From the NCBI GenBank assembly GCA_902168185.1, contig CABHOV010000041.1, positions 186,001 to 250,000 on the forward strand: a stretch of 64,000 bases of DNA, given 5' to 3'. Under the pieces are notes generated by a model. It searched no databases and had not been told where the DNA came from. It saw only the letters and a list, made by a program, of their open reading frames with translations. Position numbers and translations under genes: made by a program. Positions 54,258 to 62,663 of this stretch are shown piece after piece. Every line of letters begins with the position of its first letter. Positions within the stretch are counted from its first letter, which is position 1. The stretch comes from an uncultured Bacteroides sp. GTDB taxonomy: Bacteria > Bacteroidota > Bacteroidia > Cytophagales > Cyclobacteriaceae.

Positions 54258-55034
54258 ATGAGTGAAATTGCTACTGACAGAATGCGTAAAGTTAAAAGCA
54301 TTCTGGTAACCCAAGAGGCTCCGGCAGATGCTAACTCTCCATACTTAAAGCTTGCTGAAAAATTTAATCTGAAGATAGAGTTCCGTCCGTTCATTCAGGT
54401 AGAGCCAGTGCCAGTAAAGGAGTTCCGCAAACAAAAGATTGATATCCTCAATCACACTGCTATAATTTTTACAAGCCGTAACGCGGTTGATCATTTTTTT
54501 CATATCTGCCAGGAGTTGAAGCTGGAGATGCCTCCGGAGATGAAGTACTTCTGTATTTCAGAACAAACCTCGAACTACCTTCAGAAGTATATTGTAATCC
54601 GTAAGCGGAAGATTTTTACCGGATTAAAAACTGCGCAGGATCTTTTAGAGATTCTCAAGAAGCATAAAAACGAAAAGTATCTTTTCCCTTGTTCCGACAT
54701 CCGTAAAAACGATATCCCTGATTTTCTAAGAGACGGAGGATACAACTATACAGAGGGAATTATTTATCATACCGTTGCTGCTGATCTTTCTGACCTCAAA
54801 GAAGTATTCTACGACATACTTGCATTTTTTAGTCCGTCAGGGATCAACTCACTGTTTGTTAACTTCCCAGAGTTTAAACAAAATAACACGCGCATCGCAG
54901 CGTTTGGTCCTACAACAGCCAAAGCTGTTCGTGATGCTGGCCTCCTGCTGGATATTGAGGCGCCACTTCCCAATGCACCTTCTATGACTGGAGCTCTTGA
55001 GCTCTATATTAAGAAGGCTAATGGCATAAAGTAG
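54258..55034 (+). CDS. hemD: Uroporphyrinogen-III synthase HemD
   Basis: HemD closes hydroxymethylbilane to uroporphyrinogen III in tetrapyrrole synthesis. This 258-residue protein has the loose two-lobed HemD fold: ILVTQEAPADANSPYLKLA, ILNHTAIIFTSRNAVDHFF, FLFPCSDIRKN-like linker and LAFFSPSGINSLFVNFPEFK with AAFGPTTAKAVRDAGL. HemD is variable across species, but this set of motifs is characteristic. It lies just upstream of the porP-like gene after a 209-base gap, which holds a candidate -7 element. No other heme genes are adjacent. Confidence 0.9.
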   Translation: MSEIATDRMRKVKSILVTQEAPADANSPYLKLAEKFNLKIEFRPFIQVEPVPVKEFRKQKIDILNHTAIIFTSRNAVDHFFHICQELKLEMPPEMKYFCISEQTSNYLQKYIVIRKRKIFTGLKTAQDLLEILKKHKNEKYLFPCSDIRKNDIPDFLRDGGYNYTEGIIYHTVAADLSDLKEVFYDILAFFSPSGINSLFVNFPEFKQNNTRIAAFGPTTAKAVRDAGLLLDIEAPLPNAPSMTGALELYIKKANGIK

Positions 55035-55185
55035 AGAATTTAATTGGACTGAAATAGTTAGTACTCACGCCTTCAATTGTTTATCTTAATGAACTTGAAT
55101 TTCGGGAGCTTACTGCACTGACTTGAGTAAATAACTGCTTCATTCATTGAATATTACAAAGTGACATATTTTATTACACTTTAAT

Positions 55186-55193
55186 TACATTTG
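55186..55193 (+). promoter_or_regulatory. Candidate -7 element for the porP-gldKLMN operon
   Basis: TACATTTG is an exact TAnnTTTG match 50 bases upstream of the porP-like ATG (55244). No TTG stands at -33, so support is partial. The rest of the 209-base gap is AT-rich with no gene. Confidence 0.4.
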
Positions 55194-55243
55194 TTGATAG
55201 TGTCGTAAAAAAGCATTTACTTTAAATCTACTTTTTAACCTCA

Positions 55244-56194
55244 ATGCTGAAAAAGACTTTTTATACCCTCCTGTTTGCACTGACTGGATCAGGTGTTTTC
55301 GCTCAGCAAGATGCCTTGTTTACTCAGTACATGTTTAACAACCTGTACATGACACCTGCTTATGCTGGTGTCGATGGTGTAACTCGCCTGACAGCAATTC
55401 ATAGGAGTCAATGGTTGGGATACCAATCAAGCTTCGGTGATGGTGGAGCTCCGACAACACAGATGATAAGTTTCAATACTCCTGTGTATCGCTTACGAAG
55501 CGGATTCGGTGCGTATGTAATGAATGACAAACTAGGCCCGCAAAACAATCTGGAAGCGCAGGCCATGTATGCTTATCATCTCGGTATAAAAGAGACTAAA
55601 TTAAGTATCGGTATAAAAGCGGGTATATATTCCCAATCAGTTAACGGACAATACTATCGTTATATAGATGAAGGAGATCCTTTAATTGTGACAGGTAAAG
55701 AATCACAAGTACGTCCTGATTTAGGTCTTGGTATATTTTACAGAGCAGAGAAATACTATGCTGGTGTAGGCTTTAATCACTTGCTTCATTCGCAGTTTGA
55801 TTTTGGTGCTGACAGTGTACGCGGTGCGTTGGAGAATCATATCAATTTCACAGGTGGATATTTTTATGAAGTAAGTTTTGACTTACGTGTGCAGTTTAGT
55901 GTTGCCGCTCGAACGGATTTAAATAAGACTCAACTGGATTTTGCTGGTATAGCATACTTGAAAGATACGATGTGGGGAGGGTTAGCGTTTAGACAAGGTG
56001 AAGCAGGGAGTTTGTTACTAGGATATGCTTTACTTAAGGACAAATCTTTGAAGCTTGGAACAGCTGTTGACTTTATTATAAAGGATCGAGAAGCCAAGGA
56101 AAATTTTTCGCTAGAAGTCATGTTGAGTTATGAGTTACCAGTGAATCCGGGCAGCGGTAAAAAAGTCGTTCGGACCCCTAGGTATAGACACTAA
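55244..56194 (+). CDS. porP: PorP/SprF-family type IX secretion outer-membrane protein
   Basis: The 316-residue protein has a signal peptide ending in AQQDALF and a PorP/SprF barrel: FTQYMFNNLYMTPAYAGVDG, GYQSSFGDGGAPTTQMISFN, YVMNDKLGPQNNLEAQAMYA and GGLAFRQGEAGSLLLGYALL. PorP is an outer-membrane part of type IX secretion; SprF homologues help individual surface adhesins. As it stands directly before gldK, PorP is the better call, though SprF-like proteins have the same fold. The C-terminus ends in a basic tail and not the usual aromatic residue. Confidence 0.92.
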   Translation: MLKKTFYTLLFALTGSGVFAQQDALFTQYMFNNLYMTPAYAGVDGVTRLTAIHRSQWLGYQSSFGDGGAPTTQMISFNTPVYRLRSGFGAYVMNDKLGPQNNLEAQAMYAYHLGIKETKLSIGIKAGIYSQSVNGQYYRYIDEGDPLIVTGKESQVRPDLGLGIFYRAEKYYAGVGFNHLLHSQFDFGADSVRGALENHINFTGGYFYEVSFDLRVQFSVAARTDLNKTQLDFAGIAYLKDTMWGGLAFRQGEAGSLLLGYALLKDKSLKLGTAVDFIIKDREAKENFSLEVMLSYELPVNPGSGKKVVRTPRYRH

Positions 56195-56317
56195 GCGACA
56201 TTTGATTTTAGTATTTTTAAGAATTTATGGAATTTGTATTTACTTTCTTCAAAAAATAAAGCGAATAAAAATTAACTTTCGTCCCTCAAATTTTTTAGCG
56301 TAGACAAACTGAGCAGT

Positions 56318-57409
56318 ATGAATAAATCGGTTCTTTCAAAAGTAGTGTTAGTGCTTTCTGGTGCAGTGGCCAGTGCTTGCGGCTTGCTGGGCCTAGGAGG
56401 TGGTAAAGGTGGTGGTAACGACCAGGGCGAACTGGTAGGAGTTCCAGGCCGCGAAGGTTGGGTAATGACGATTCCTTACGGGATGGTTCCAATACCAGCG
56501 GGTACTTTCCACATGGGTCAAGCAGATGAAGACCCAGCATCTACACAGATCAACTTCAACAAGCAGGTTACAATCGGTTCATTCTTCATGGATGACACTG
56601 AGATAACCAACAACGAGTATCGCCAGTTCACAAACTTCTTTCTCGTTGACAACGGGACCATTGAAGGTTTTGAAACAGTAGATGCTGAAACATTCCGCCA
56701 AAAGTATTATCCTGATACTGCTTCTTGGGTTCGCGATTTTGCGCACCACATGGGAGATCCTATTCAGGATTATTATTACTGGCACCCAGGATACGATGAC
56801 TATCCAGTGGTTGGTGTCAACTGGGATGCAGCTGTGTTCTTCGGAAAATGGAGAACAGCATATCTGAATGACTACAGAAAAAGTGTTGGCGATTTCCAAA
56901 TGCCATCTTTCCGTCTGCCTTCAGAAGCAGAGTGGGAATATGCAGCACGCGGAGGACGTGATATGGCAAAGTATCCATGGGGTAATCCATATATACGAAA
57001 CTCTAAAGGCTGTATGCTTGCAAACTTTAAACCTGGTCGTGGTAACTTCTATGATGACGGCTTTGCCTATACATCGCCAGTGCAAGCTTACTTCCCTAAC
57101 GATTTCGGTTTGTATGATATGGCAGGTAACGTTTCTGAATGGTGCCTTGATGATTTCAACCCAGCATCTGTACCAACAGTTTGGGATTTGAACCCTCAGT
57201 ATATAGATCCAAGAACTAACCCTGAAGGATCTCAATACAACCCTAAGATTCCTCCTAAAAAAGTAGTGCGTGGCGGATCGTGGAAAGATGTTGCATACTA
57301 TCTTGAAACAGGTACACGTACATATGAATTTAAAGATTCCACCCGAGCTTACATAGGTTTCAGATGTGCTATGACTCACCTAGGTCGCTCATCAGGTCAG
57401 GAATTTTAA
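56318..57409 (+). CDS. gldK: GldK/PorK, type IX secretion ring lipoprotein
   Basis: GldK forms with GldN the periplasmic ring of the type IX secretion/gliding machine. The 363-residue protein starts with a lipoprotein signal ending AVASAC (Cys21) and then a formylglycine-generating-enzyme-like fold: IPAGTFHMGQADED, FFMDDTEITNNEYRQFTNFF, YPVVGVNWDAAVFFGKWRTA, FRLPSEAEWEYAARGGRD and ending GGSWKD with YIGFRCAMT. Oxidase activity is not expected. It is the first of four core genes, 54 bases before gldL. Confidence 0.96.
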   Translation: MNKSVLSKVVLVLSGAVASACGLLGLGGGKGGGNDQGELVGVPGREGWVMTIPYGMVPIPAGTFHMGQADEDPASTQINFNKQVTIGSFFMDDTEITNNEYRQFTNFFLVDNGTIEGFETVDAETFRQKYYPDTASWVRDFAHHMGDPIQDYYYWHPGYDDYPVVGVNWDAAVFFGKWRTAYLNDYRKSVGDFQMPSFRLPSEAEWEYAARGGRDMAKYPWGNPYIRNSKGCMLANFKPGRGNFYDDGFAYTSPVQAYFPNDFGLYDMAGNVSEWCLDDFNPASVPTVWDLNPQYIDPRTNPEGSQYNPKIPPKKVVRGGSWKDVAYYLETGTRTYEFKDSTRAYIGFRCAMTHLGRSSGQEF

Positions 57410-57463
57410 TAGTAAAACTCTATCTTTAAAATATCAAAAGGCAAAACTTAAACCATTACTAAA

Positions 57464-58282
57464 ATGAGCAAGAAAAAAGGCGGATTTACCGAACTTCTCT
57501 ACAAAACCATAATGCCGAAAGTTTATGGTATTGGTGCGGCAGTTGTAATTATCGGTGCATTATTTAAAATCCTTCACTTAACAGGTGCAGACGAGATGTT
57601 GATGATTGGACTTACAACTGAAGCAGTTATCTTCTTCTTAAGTGCCTTTGAACCGCCTCATCAAGAACCAGATTGGTCAAAAGTATATCCAGAACTTTCA
57701 GAAGACTATGAAGCTCCTGCTACTCCTACAAGAGTTTCGAATAAGCCAACAGCATCGTTAACTCAACAGCTTGACGCTTCGCTTGAAAAAGCTAAAATCG
57801 GACCTGAGCTTCTTGACAGTCTTGGTAAAGGACTTACCAATCTTGCTGAATCAGCAAAGAAAATGTCTAATCTTTCAGATGCGGCAGTAGCAACAAATGA
57901 CTACGCTAATAATGTAAAGAAAGCTTCTGGTCAATTACTGGAGATGAATAAGTCATATGATGTTGCTATCAAAGCTGTATCAAGTATGTCTGAAGCATCT
58001 AAAGATGCTGGTGAATATCATTCACAAGTGCAAAAAGTAACTAAGAACCTGGCAGCGTTGAATTCAGTTTATGAAATGGAATTGAAGGATGCAGATAGCC
58101 ATGTTAAGAATATGAACAAGTTCTACGAAAGTCTGACCGGTGCTATGAATGGTCTTTCTAAAGTAGGTGATAACACAGCAAAATTCACCAGCGAACTTGG
58201 TAAGCTTACAGATAATCTGACTGCCCTTAATCAAGTTTATGGTAGTATGCTTACTGCCATGAAAGGTGGCGGAAAAGCATAA
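57464..58282 (+). CDS. gldL: GldL/PorL, inner-membrane motor component
   Basis: GldL works with GldM as the proton-driven motor for gliding and type IX secretion. The 272-residue protein has two close membrane helices (about 16-64: MPKVYGIGAAVVIIGALFKI and LMIGLTTEAVIFFLSAFEPP), with an in-membrane Glu in the second helix (TEAVIF). A long cytoplasmic helical domain follows (EKAKIGPELLDSLGKGLTNL to LTDNLTALNQVYGSMLTA). This is the expected layout. gldM starts 41 bases later. Confidence 0.97.
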   Translation: MSKKKGGFTELLYKTIMPKVYGIGAAVVIIGALFKILHLTGADEMLMIGLTTEAVIFFLSAFEPPHQEPDWSKVYPELSEDYEAPATPTRVSNKPTASLTQQLDASLEKAKIGPELLDSLGKGLTNLAESAKKMSNLSDAAVATNDYANNVKKASGQLLEMNKSYDVAIKAVSSMSEASKDAGEYHSQVQKVTKNLAALNSVYEMELKDADSHVKNMNKFYESLTGAMNGLSKVGDNTAKFTSELGKLTDNLTALNQVYGSMLTAMKGGGKA

Positions 58283-58323
58283 TGTTTGAAGGTTTCTATC
58301 GTTAAAAATTAAAACAACCAACA

Positions 58324-59910
58324 ATGGCAGGTGGAAAAGAAACCCCCAGGCAGAAGATGATCGGTATGATGTACCTGGTACTTACTGCGCTTCTTGCGCT
58401 TCAAGTAAGTAACGCGGTACTTGAGAAATTCGCGATCATCAATGGCACACTGGAAGGGCTTATAAAGGAAAGTGCCGTGAAAAATGCTGCACAGCTGGGA
58501 CAAATTGTAGCCGATGGCTCTAAGAGTTCCAAGCCCGAAATAGTTGAAGCTGTTAACAATGCTAAAAAGGTTCGAGAACTTTCGGACGGAATGGTAAAGT
58601 ATGTTGACGGTGTTAAAAAGAGAATGATGCAAGAAGCAGGTGCTACGGACATAAATGAAAACTTCATAAATGACCATAGCTCCAAAGTTGCAACTTTGAT
58701 GATCGACAAAACTACCGCCGTTGGTACGGAGTTCGTGAAAAAGTTGAACGAATACACAAAGCAACTTGAAGCATTGAGCGGACGGAAATTTGCAACATTA
58801 GCAAAAGCTCCGAAAGACATGGATGCATTTAAGAATAACGAAAAGCACGCTAACAAGGACTTCTTAACGTTTACATTTGAGAACACTCCTCCAGTAGCTG
58901 CGTATGCATCTGTAACTCAAATTCAAACAGAGATTCTGGCAAATGAAGCGCTTGCATTAGATGAGCTTGCTAAAAAGGCCGGAGCTGGTGTTGTGAAGTT
59001 TGATAAGATTGTTCCAATGGTTCGTCCAGTATCTTCAGTGGTGGCTGCAGGTGCGAAATATGAAGCAGATATGTTTATTACTGCATCAGCTTCTGGCTTA
59101 ACACCTGAAATGTTTTATAACGGCAGCAAATTGCCAATAAGCGATGAAGGCGGAGTAAAGATGGGTAAAGTCGAGTTTGTTGCTCGTGCAAATAGCTATG
59201 ACAAGGATGGTTTCTCGAAGCAATCCTTCAAGGCGAAAATCATGATTGATGGACAACCTTATGAAAAGGATATAGATTTCCTTGTAGCACAGCCGGTAAT
59301 TCGTGTAACAACTGGTAACGCGCCTACACTCTACATGAACTGTGGTAACGTGGTGAATATAGAAGTACCTGCTCTTGGTACAAACTATAATCCTTCGTTC
59401 TCTGCAAATGGAGCAGCTGAAATATTAAAAGGTGATAAGCCAGGACGTGTAACGATTATTCCTAAGCAAAGAAAAATTACTGTTGCCGTAAGCAATGGTG
59501 GTGCCTCAATAGGAAATCAGTTATTCGAAGTTAAGAATGTTCCTGAGCCTAAATTTATAGCCTACGTTGGCAACACTCCTGTTGATTTGAGAAGTGGTAT
59601 CCGTGCTAACCAGCTTGGTAATTTGAGAATCGTTGCTGAACCAGAGGCAAACTTCAAAGAAGAAGTGCCGAAGGATGCTCGTTATAGAATTAAACGTGCC
59701 GAAATTATCCTTGGCCGTGGTACGGCAGGTGTGCAACGTTTAAATGCAACAAACGAAAATCCTGATTTACGTTCTTGGATTAGCCAGGCACGTCCGGGTG
59801 ATCGTATTGTGATTGATATCAAGGATGCAATTCGCAGAACATATAAGGATGAAGAAGAAAAAGTCACTCCTAAAGGTTCTAGCGGTATCATCATGATTCC
59901 TGTGAATTAA
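58324..59910 (+). CDS. gldM: GldM/PorM, inner-membrane to periplasm motor component
   Basis: GldM crosses the inner membrane once and reaches through the periplasm to the GldK/GldN ring. The 528-residue protein starts with MAGGKETPRQKMIGMMYLVL and TALLALQVSNAVLEKFAII, the single membrane helix, then a helical periplasmic domain (to about 220) and beta-rich domains (VVAAGAKYEADMFITASASG, APTLYMNCGNVVNIEVPALG) with the C-terminus SSGIIMIPVN. The layout and length fit. gldN starts 9 bases after the stop. Confidence 0.97.
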   Translation: MAGGKETPRQKMIGMMYLVLTALLALQVSNAVLEKFAIINGTLEGLIKESAVKNAAQLGQIVADGSKSSKPEIVEAVNNAKKVRELSDGMVKYVDGVKKRMMQEAGATDINENFINDHSSKVATLMIDKTTAVGTEFVKKLNEYTKQLEALSGRKFATLAKAPKDMDAFKNNEKHANKDFLTFTFENTPPVAAYASVTQIQTEILANEALALDELAKKAGAGVVKFDKIVPMVRPVSSVVAAGAKYEADMFITASASGLTPEMFYNGSKLPISDEGGVKMGKVEFVARANSYDKDGFSKQSFKAKIMIDGQPYEKDIDFLVAQPVIRVTTGNAPTLYMNCGNVVNIEVPALGTNYNPSFSANGAAEILKGDKPGRVTIIPKQRKITVAVSNGGASIGNQLFEVKNVPEPKFIAYVGNTPVDLRSGIRANQLGNLRIVAEPEANFKEEVPKDARYRIKRAEIILGRGTAGVQRLNATNENPDLRSWISQARPGDRIVIDIKDAIRRTYKDEEEKVTPKGSSGIIMIPVN

Positions 59911-59919
59911 AAAATTGTT

Positions 59920-60834
59920 ATGAAGAAGATAATATTTTTTGCAGCGCTTTCGGCAGTCTGCTTTGTGACGAAGGCACAAGAGGTTCAGGATCTGGAAGTC
60001 CAGTATAATCCGAATTCTCTAAACCCTATTCCCTTGTATGAGCAGCACTACAAAGTGCGCGTATGGAGGAATATTGATCTGAAGGAAAAGCAGAACAAAG
60101 GCTTCTTCGCAAAAAATGGAGAAATCAGTAGGCTTATTTCGGAAGCTATAAAATCAGGAGAACTAACTGATATATACTCTTCCGATTCGCTGACAACTAA
60201 AATCTCCAAAGAAGATTTCCTTGGACGACTCGTTGCTGAGCAGGCACAAGCTTATGATGCATGGGAGCCAGGCCGTGATTTTTATACGGATGACATTGTT
60301 ACCTATAGCGGTAAAAATTACAGAGCTCTTCGTGATAGTAAAGGTGTAACTCCTGGTACTGAAAGTTCAGATGAGGATTGGGCTGTAACATCACAAGGTA
60401 GCGGTATAGAATATCAGGTATCTGATATGAGTAGCGTTCACATGGTGGAGGATATTATCTTCGACAGAAGAAGATCGAGACTTTATTACGATATCCAGGG
60501 AATGGAAATAATTATACCGGGTGCTAAAACTAACACTGGTATAGATGTTTCATTGGGTTGGTTCAAGTATAAGGATCTTGAAAAGCTTTTCAGAAATAAC
60601 ATTCCAAAAGCAGTTTGGTTTAACTGGCAGAACACTGCTCAGAATAAAAACTTTGCAGACGCGCTGTTGTTAAGATTGTTCCACGGTTCTATCTATAAGG
60701 TTCAAAATCCTGACGATGAGACTATCGATGACACATACCGTGCAAACGGCAGACCTTATCGTGAAGGTGTTTGGGCACGCGAATGGACAGACATGATGCT
60801 CATGGAGAAAGAGCATAATCTTTGGGAGTTTTAA
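59920..60834 (+). CDS. gldN: GldN/PorN with an embedded chitin-binding (CBM5/12)-like module
   Basis: GldN joins GldK in the periplasmic ring. The 304-residue protein has a signal peptide (MKKIIFFAALSAVCFVTKAQ), the N-terminal part YKVRVWRNIDLKEKQNKGFF, SEAIKSGELTDIYSSDS, and the C-terminal part MVEDIIFDRRRSRLYYDIQG to WTDMMLMEKEHNLWEF. In between, residues 114-156 (60259-60387) do not look like other GldN proteins I remember: AWEPGRDFYTDDIVTYSGKN, then YRALRDSKGVTPGTE and DWAV. This resembles a CBM5/12 module with W115, Y122, Y129, Y134 and W154. It is the last gene before the terminator at 60853. Confidence 0.92.
   Translation: MKKIIFFAALSAVCFVTKAQEVQDLEVQYNPNSLNPIPLYEQHYKVRVWRNIDLKEKQNKGFFAKNGEISRLISEAIKSGELTDIYSSDSLTTKISKEDFLGRLVAEQAQAYDAWEPGRDFYTDDIVTYSGKNYRALRDSKGVTPGTESSDEDWAVTSQGSGIEYQVSDMSSVHMVEDIIFDRRRSRLYYDIQGMEIIIPGAKTNTGIDVSLGWFKYKDLEKLFRNNIPKAVWFNWQNTAQNKNFADALLLRLFHGSIYKVQNPDDETIDDTYRANGRPYREGVWAREWTDMMLMEKEHNLWEF
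60259..60387 (+). other. CBM5/12 (chitin-binding type-3)-like module within GldN
   Basis: Residues 114-156 of GldN follow the pattern AW-x6-Y-x3-D-x-V-x-Y-x-G-K-x-Y-x-A-L-x4-G-x-x-P-G-x7-W of small carbohydrate-binding modules of families 5 and 12. The aromatic residues are W115, Y122, Y129, Y134 and W154. It lies between the N-terminal GldN part and the conserved MVEDIIFDRRRSRLYYD block. Sugar binding itself is inferred. Confidence 0.55.
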
Positions 60835-60852
60835 TTTTTGCTTTTGATATTT

Positions 60853-60886
60853 GAAAAAGGAGGTGAAAGCCTCCTTTTTCTTTTTT
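60853..60886 (+). terminator. Rho-independent terminator of the gldKLMN operon
   Basis: GAAAAAGGAGG (60853-60863) and CCTCCTTTTTC (60870-60880) form a perfect 11-bp stem with a 6-base TGAAAG loop, followed by TTTTTT. It stands 18 bases after the gldN stop. It lies just after the uvrC stop on the minus strand and may serve both directions. Confidence 0.9.
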
Positions 60887-62657
60887 AGCTCTTAATCATC
60901 TCTGCCTTTTTCTGGCCAGCGATTTTCGCGATCTCTTCAATTGGGGCCTCTTTGATTTTTTTCACGGACTTGAAATGCAGCAATAGTTTCTCTGCGGTTT
61001 TTTTTCCGATGCCCTCCAATCCTTCAAGTTCTGATGTCAGTTGTTTTTTACTACGCTTTTGTCTGTGAAACGTAATAGCAAAACGGTGTGCTTCGTCCCG
61101 TATATATTGAAGTAATAATAGACCTTGAGACTTCTTACTGATATGAAGAGGTAACGGGTCTTCAGGATAGTATATCTCTTCAAGTTTCTTTGCTATACCT
61201 GCTATTGGCACTTGTCCATATATACCTAATTCTTTAAGCGCTTCACAAGCACTGCTTAATTGTCCCTTGCCACCATCCACTAGGATTAGATCCGGGAGTT
61301 TTTCACCTTCTTCAAGAATGCGTTTATACCTTCGGCCTACGATCTCTTTCATGGAGGCAAAGTCATTTGGCCCTTCTACAGTTTTTATGTTGAAATGCCG
61401 GTATCCTTTTTTGTCAGGCTTTGCTTCTACAAATCTGACCATGGAAGCGACCGGTATTGTTCCCTGGATATTCGAGTTATCGAAACATTCGATAACAGTC
61501 GGAAGGGTAGGAAGCTTCATGTCATTTTGAAGCGTAATGAGAACTTCTTTTTGTTTCGATTTTTTCCCCTCGCGAAGGATCTCTCTTTCCTTTTTTAGTT
61601 CTAGTGCATTTTTAAGAGATAGCGCAATCAGCTTTTTCTTATCTCCAATTTTTGGTATTACATTTTCAACACTCTCTTCTAAAACGATGATTGGTATATT
61701 ACTAAGAATGGATTGATTGGTGCTGCGTGTTTGTTCGCGTAGCTCTACTGCCGCTATACTTAGCAATTCATCATCAGGCTCATCTAGTTTCTTTTTAAGT
61801 TCAACAGTCTTCGAAAAGACAATAGAACCTTCTTTGATTTGCATATAGTTAACATATGCATAAGCTTCTATACTCGTTATCGTAAATACATCGATATCTG
61901 TTAAATCTCGGTTGACAACAAGTGACTTGATTTGGAAGCGTTCAAGTGTATCAAGTTTTTCTTTGAAAAATTGTGCACGCTCAAACTCCATGTTCGCAGC
62001 TGCACGTTTCATCTGATCTGTGAAGTATTGATAAACTATACTGAGGTTTCCTTTTAGAATGTTTCGAGCCTGATCAATTTCGTCATGGTATAGTTGCTCT
62101 GACTGTTGCCCTTCACAAGGACCTTTACAGTTGCCAATATGATATTCCAGGCAGACCTTGAATTTTTTTTGCTCTACATTTTGCTCACTTAGTAACAGAC
62201 TACATGTTCTGATAGTATATAACTTCCGTATCAGGTCAAGTACATTCTTCATGGCCACAACACTGGAGTAGGGTCCAAAGTACTCACCTTGCTCAGATAT
62301 ATATTTACGTGTGTATATAATTCTGGGGAACCGTTCCTTTAAAATGCAGATATAGGGGAACGTCTTGTCATCTTTTAATAAGATGTTATACTTCGGTTGG
62401 TTTTGTTTTATGAAGTTGTTCTCCAGGAGAAGAGCATCAAACTCTGTGTTGGCGACAGTATAATCGATTCGCCTGATTTCAGAAACGAGCTTGAGCGTTT
62501 TGCGATTGACCCCGGTACTCTTCGAGAAATAACTGTTAACCCTCTTCTTTATGCTTTTGGCTTTGCCAACATAAATTAGTTCGTCTTCTGTATTGTAGAA
62601 ACGGTAAACACCAGGTGATTCTGGCAGCCTGCTTACCGTTTCTCTAATTTGATCCAT
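60885..62657 (-). CDS. uvrC: Excinuclease ABC subunit C
   Basis: UvrC makes the two incisions in nucleotide excision repair. The 590-residue protein has the N-terminal GIY-YIG nuclease (ESPGVYRFYNTEDELIYVGK with KSIKKRVNSYF), the UVR interaction segment (MKRAAANMEFERAQFFKEKL), the RNase H-like second nuclease (IECFDNSNIQGTIPVASMVR, LPDLILVDGGKGQLSSACEA) and a C-terminal helix-hairpin-helix pair (LEGLEGIGKKTAEKLLLHFK). All usual parts are present. It starts 6 bases after the stop of the penicillin-binding protein, so the two are likely an operon. Confidence 0.97.
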   Translation of the reverse strand: MDQIRETVSRLPESPGVYRFYNTEDELIYVGKAKSIKKRVNSYFSKSTGVNRKTLKLVSEIRRIDYTVANTEFDALLLENNFIKQNQPKYNILLKDDKTFPYICILKERFPRIIYTRKYISEQGEYFGPYSSVVAMKNVLDLIRKLYTIRTCSLLLSEQNVEQKKFKVCLEYHIGNCKGPCEGQQSEQLYHDEIDQARNILKGNLSIVYQYFTDQMKRAAANMEFERAQFFKEKLDTLERFQIKSLVVNRDLTDIDVFTITSIEAYAYVNYMQIKEGSIVFSKTVELKKKLDEPDDELLSIAAVELREQTRSTNQSILSNIPIIVLEESVENVIPKIGDKKKLIALSLKNALELKKEREILREGKKSKQKEVLITLQNDMKLPTLPTVIECFDNSNIQGTIPVASMVRFVEAKPDKKGYRHFNIKTVEGPNDFASMKEIVGRRYKRILEEGEKLPDLILVDGGKGQLSSACEALKELGIYGQVPIAGIAKKLEEIYYPEDPLPLHISKKSQGLLLLQYIRDEAHRFAITFHRQKRSKKQLTSELEGLEGIGKKTAEKLLLHFKSVKKIKEAPIEEIAKIAGQKKAEMIKS

Positions 62658-62663
62658 GCAATA

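Noticed and set aside
55035-55243. Possible small gene in the hemD-porP gap
   Set aside because: All frames are short and AT-rich with no coding character.
56921-57379. 152-codon minus-strand open frame
   Set aside because: Antisense to gldK, Cys/Ile-rich and without recognisable structure.
58309-58886. Two minus-strand open frames of 151 and 161 codons
   Set aside because: Both are antisense to gldM and have no family resemblance; gldM is unmistakable.
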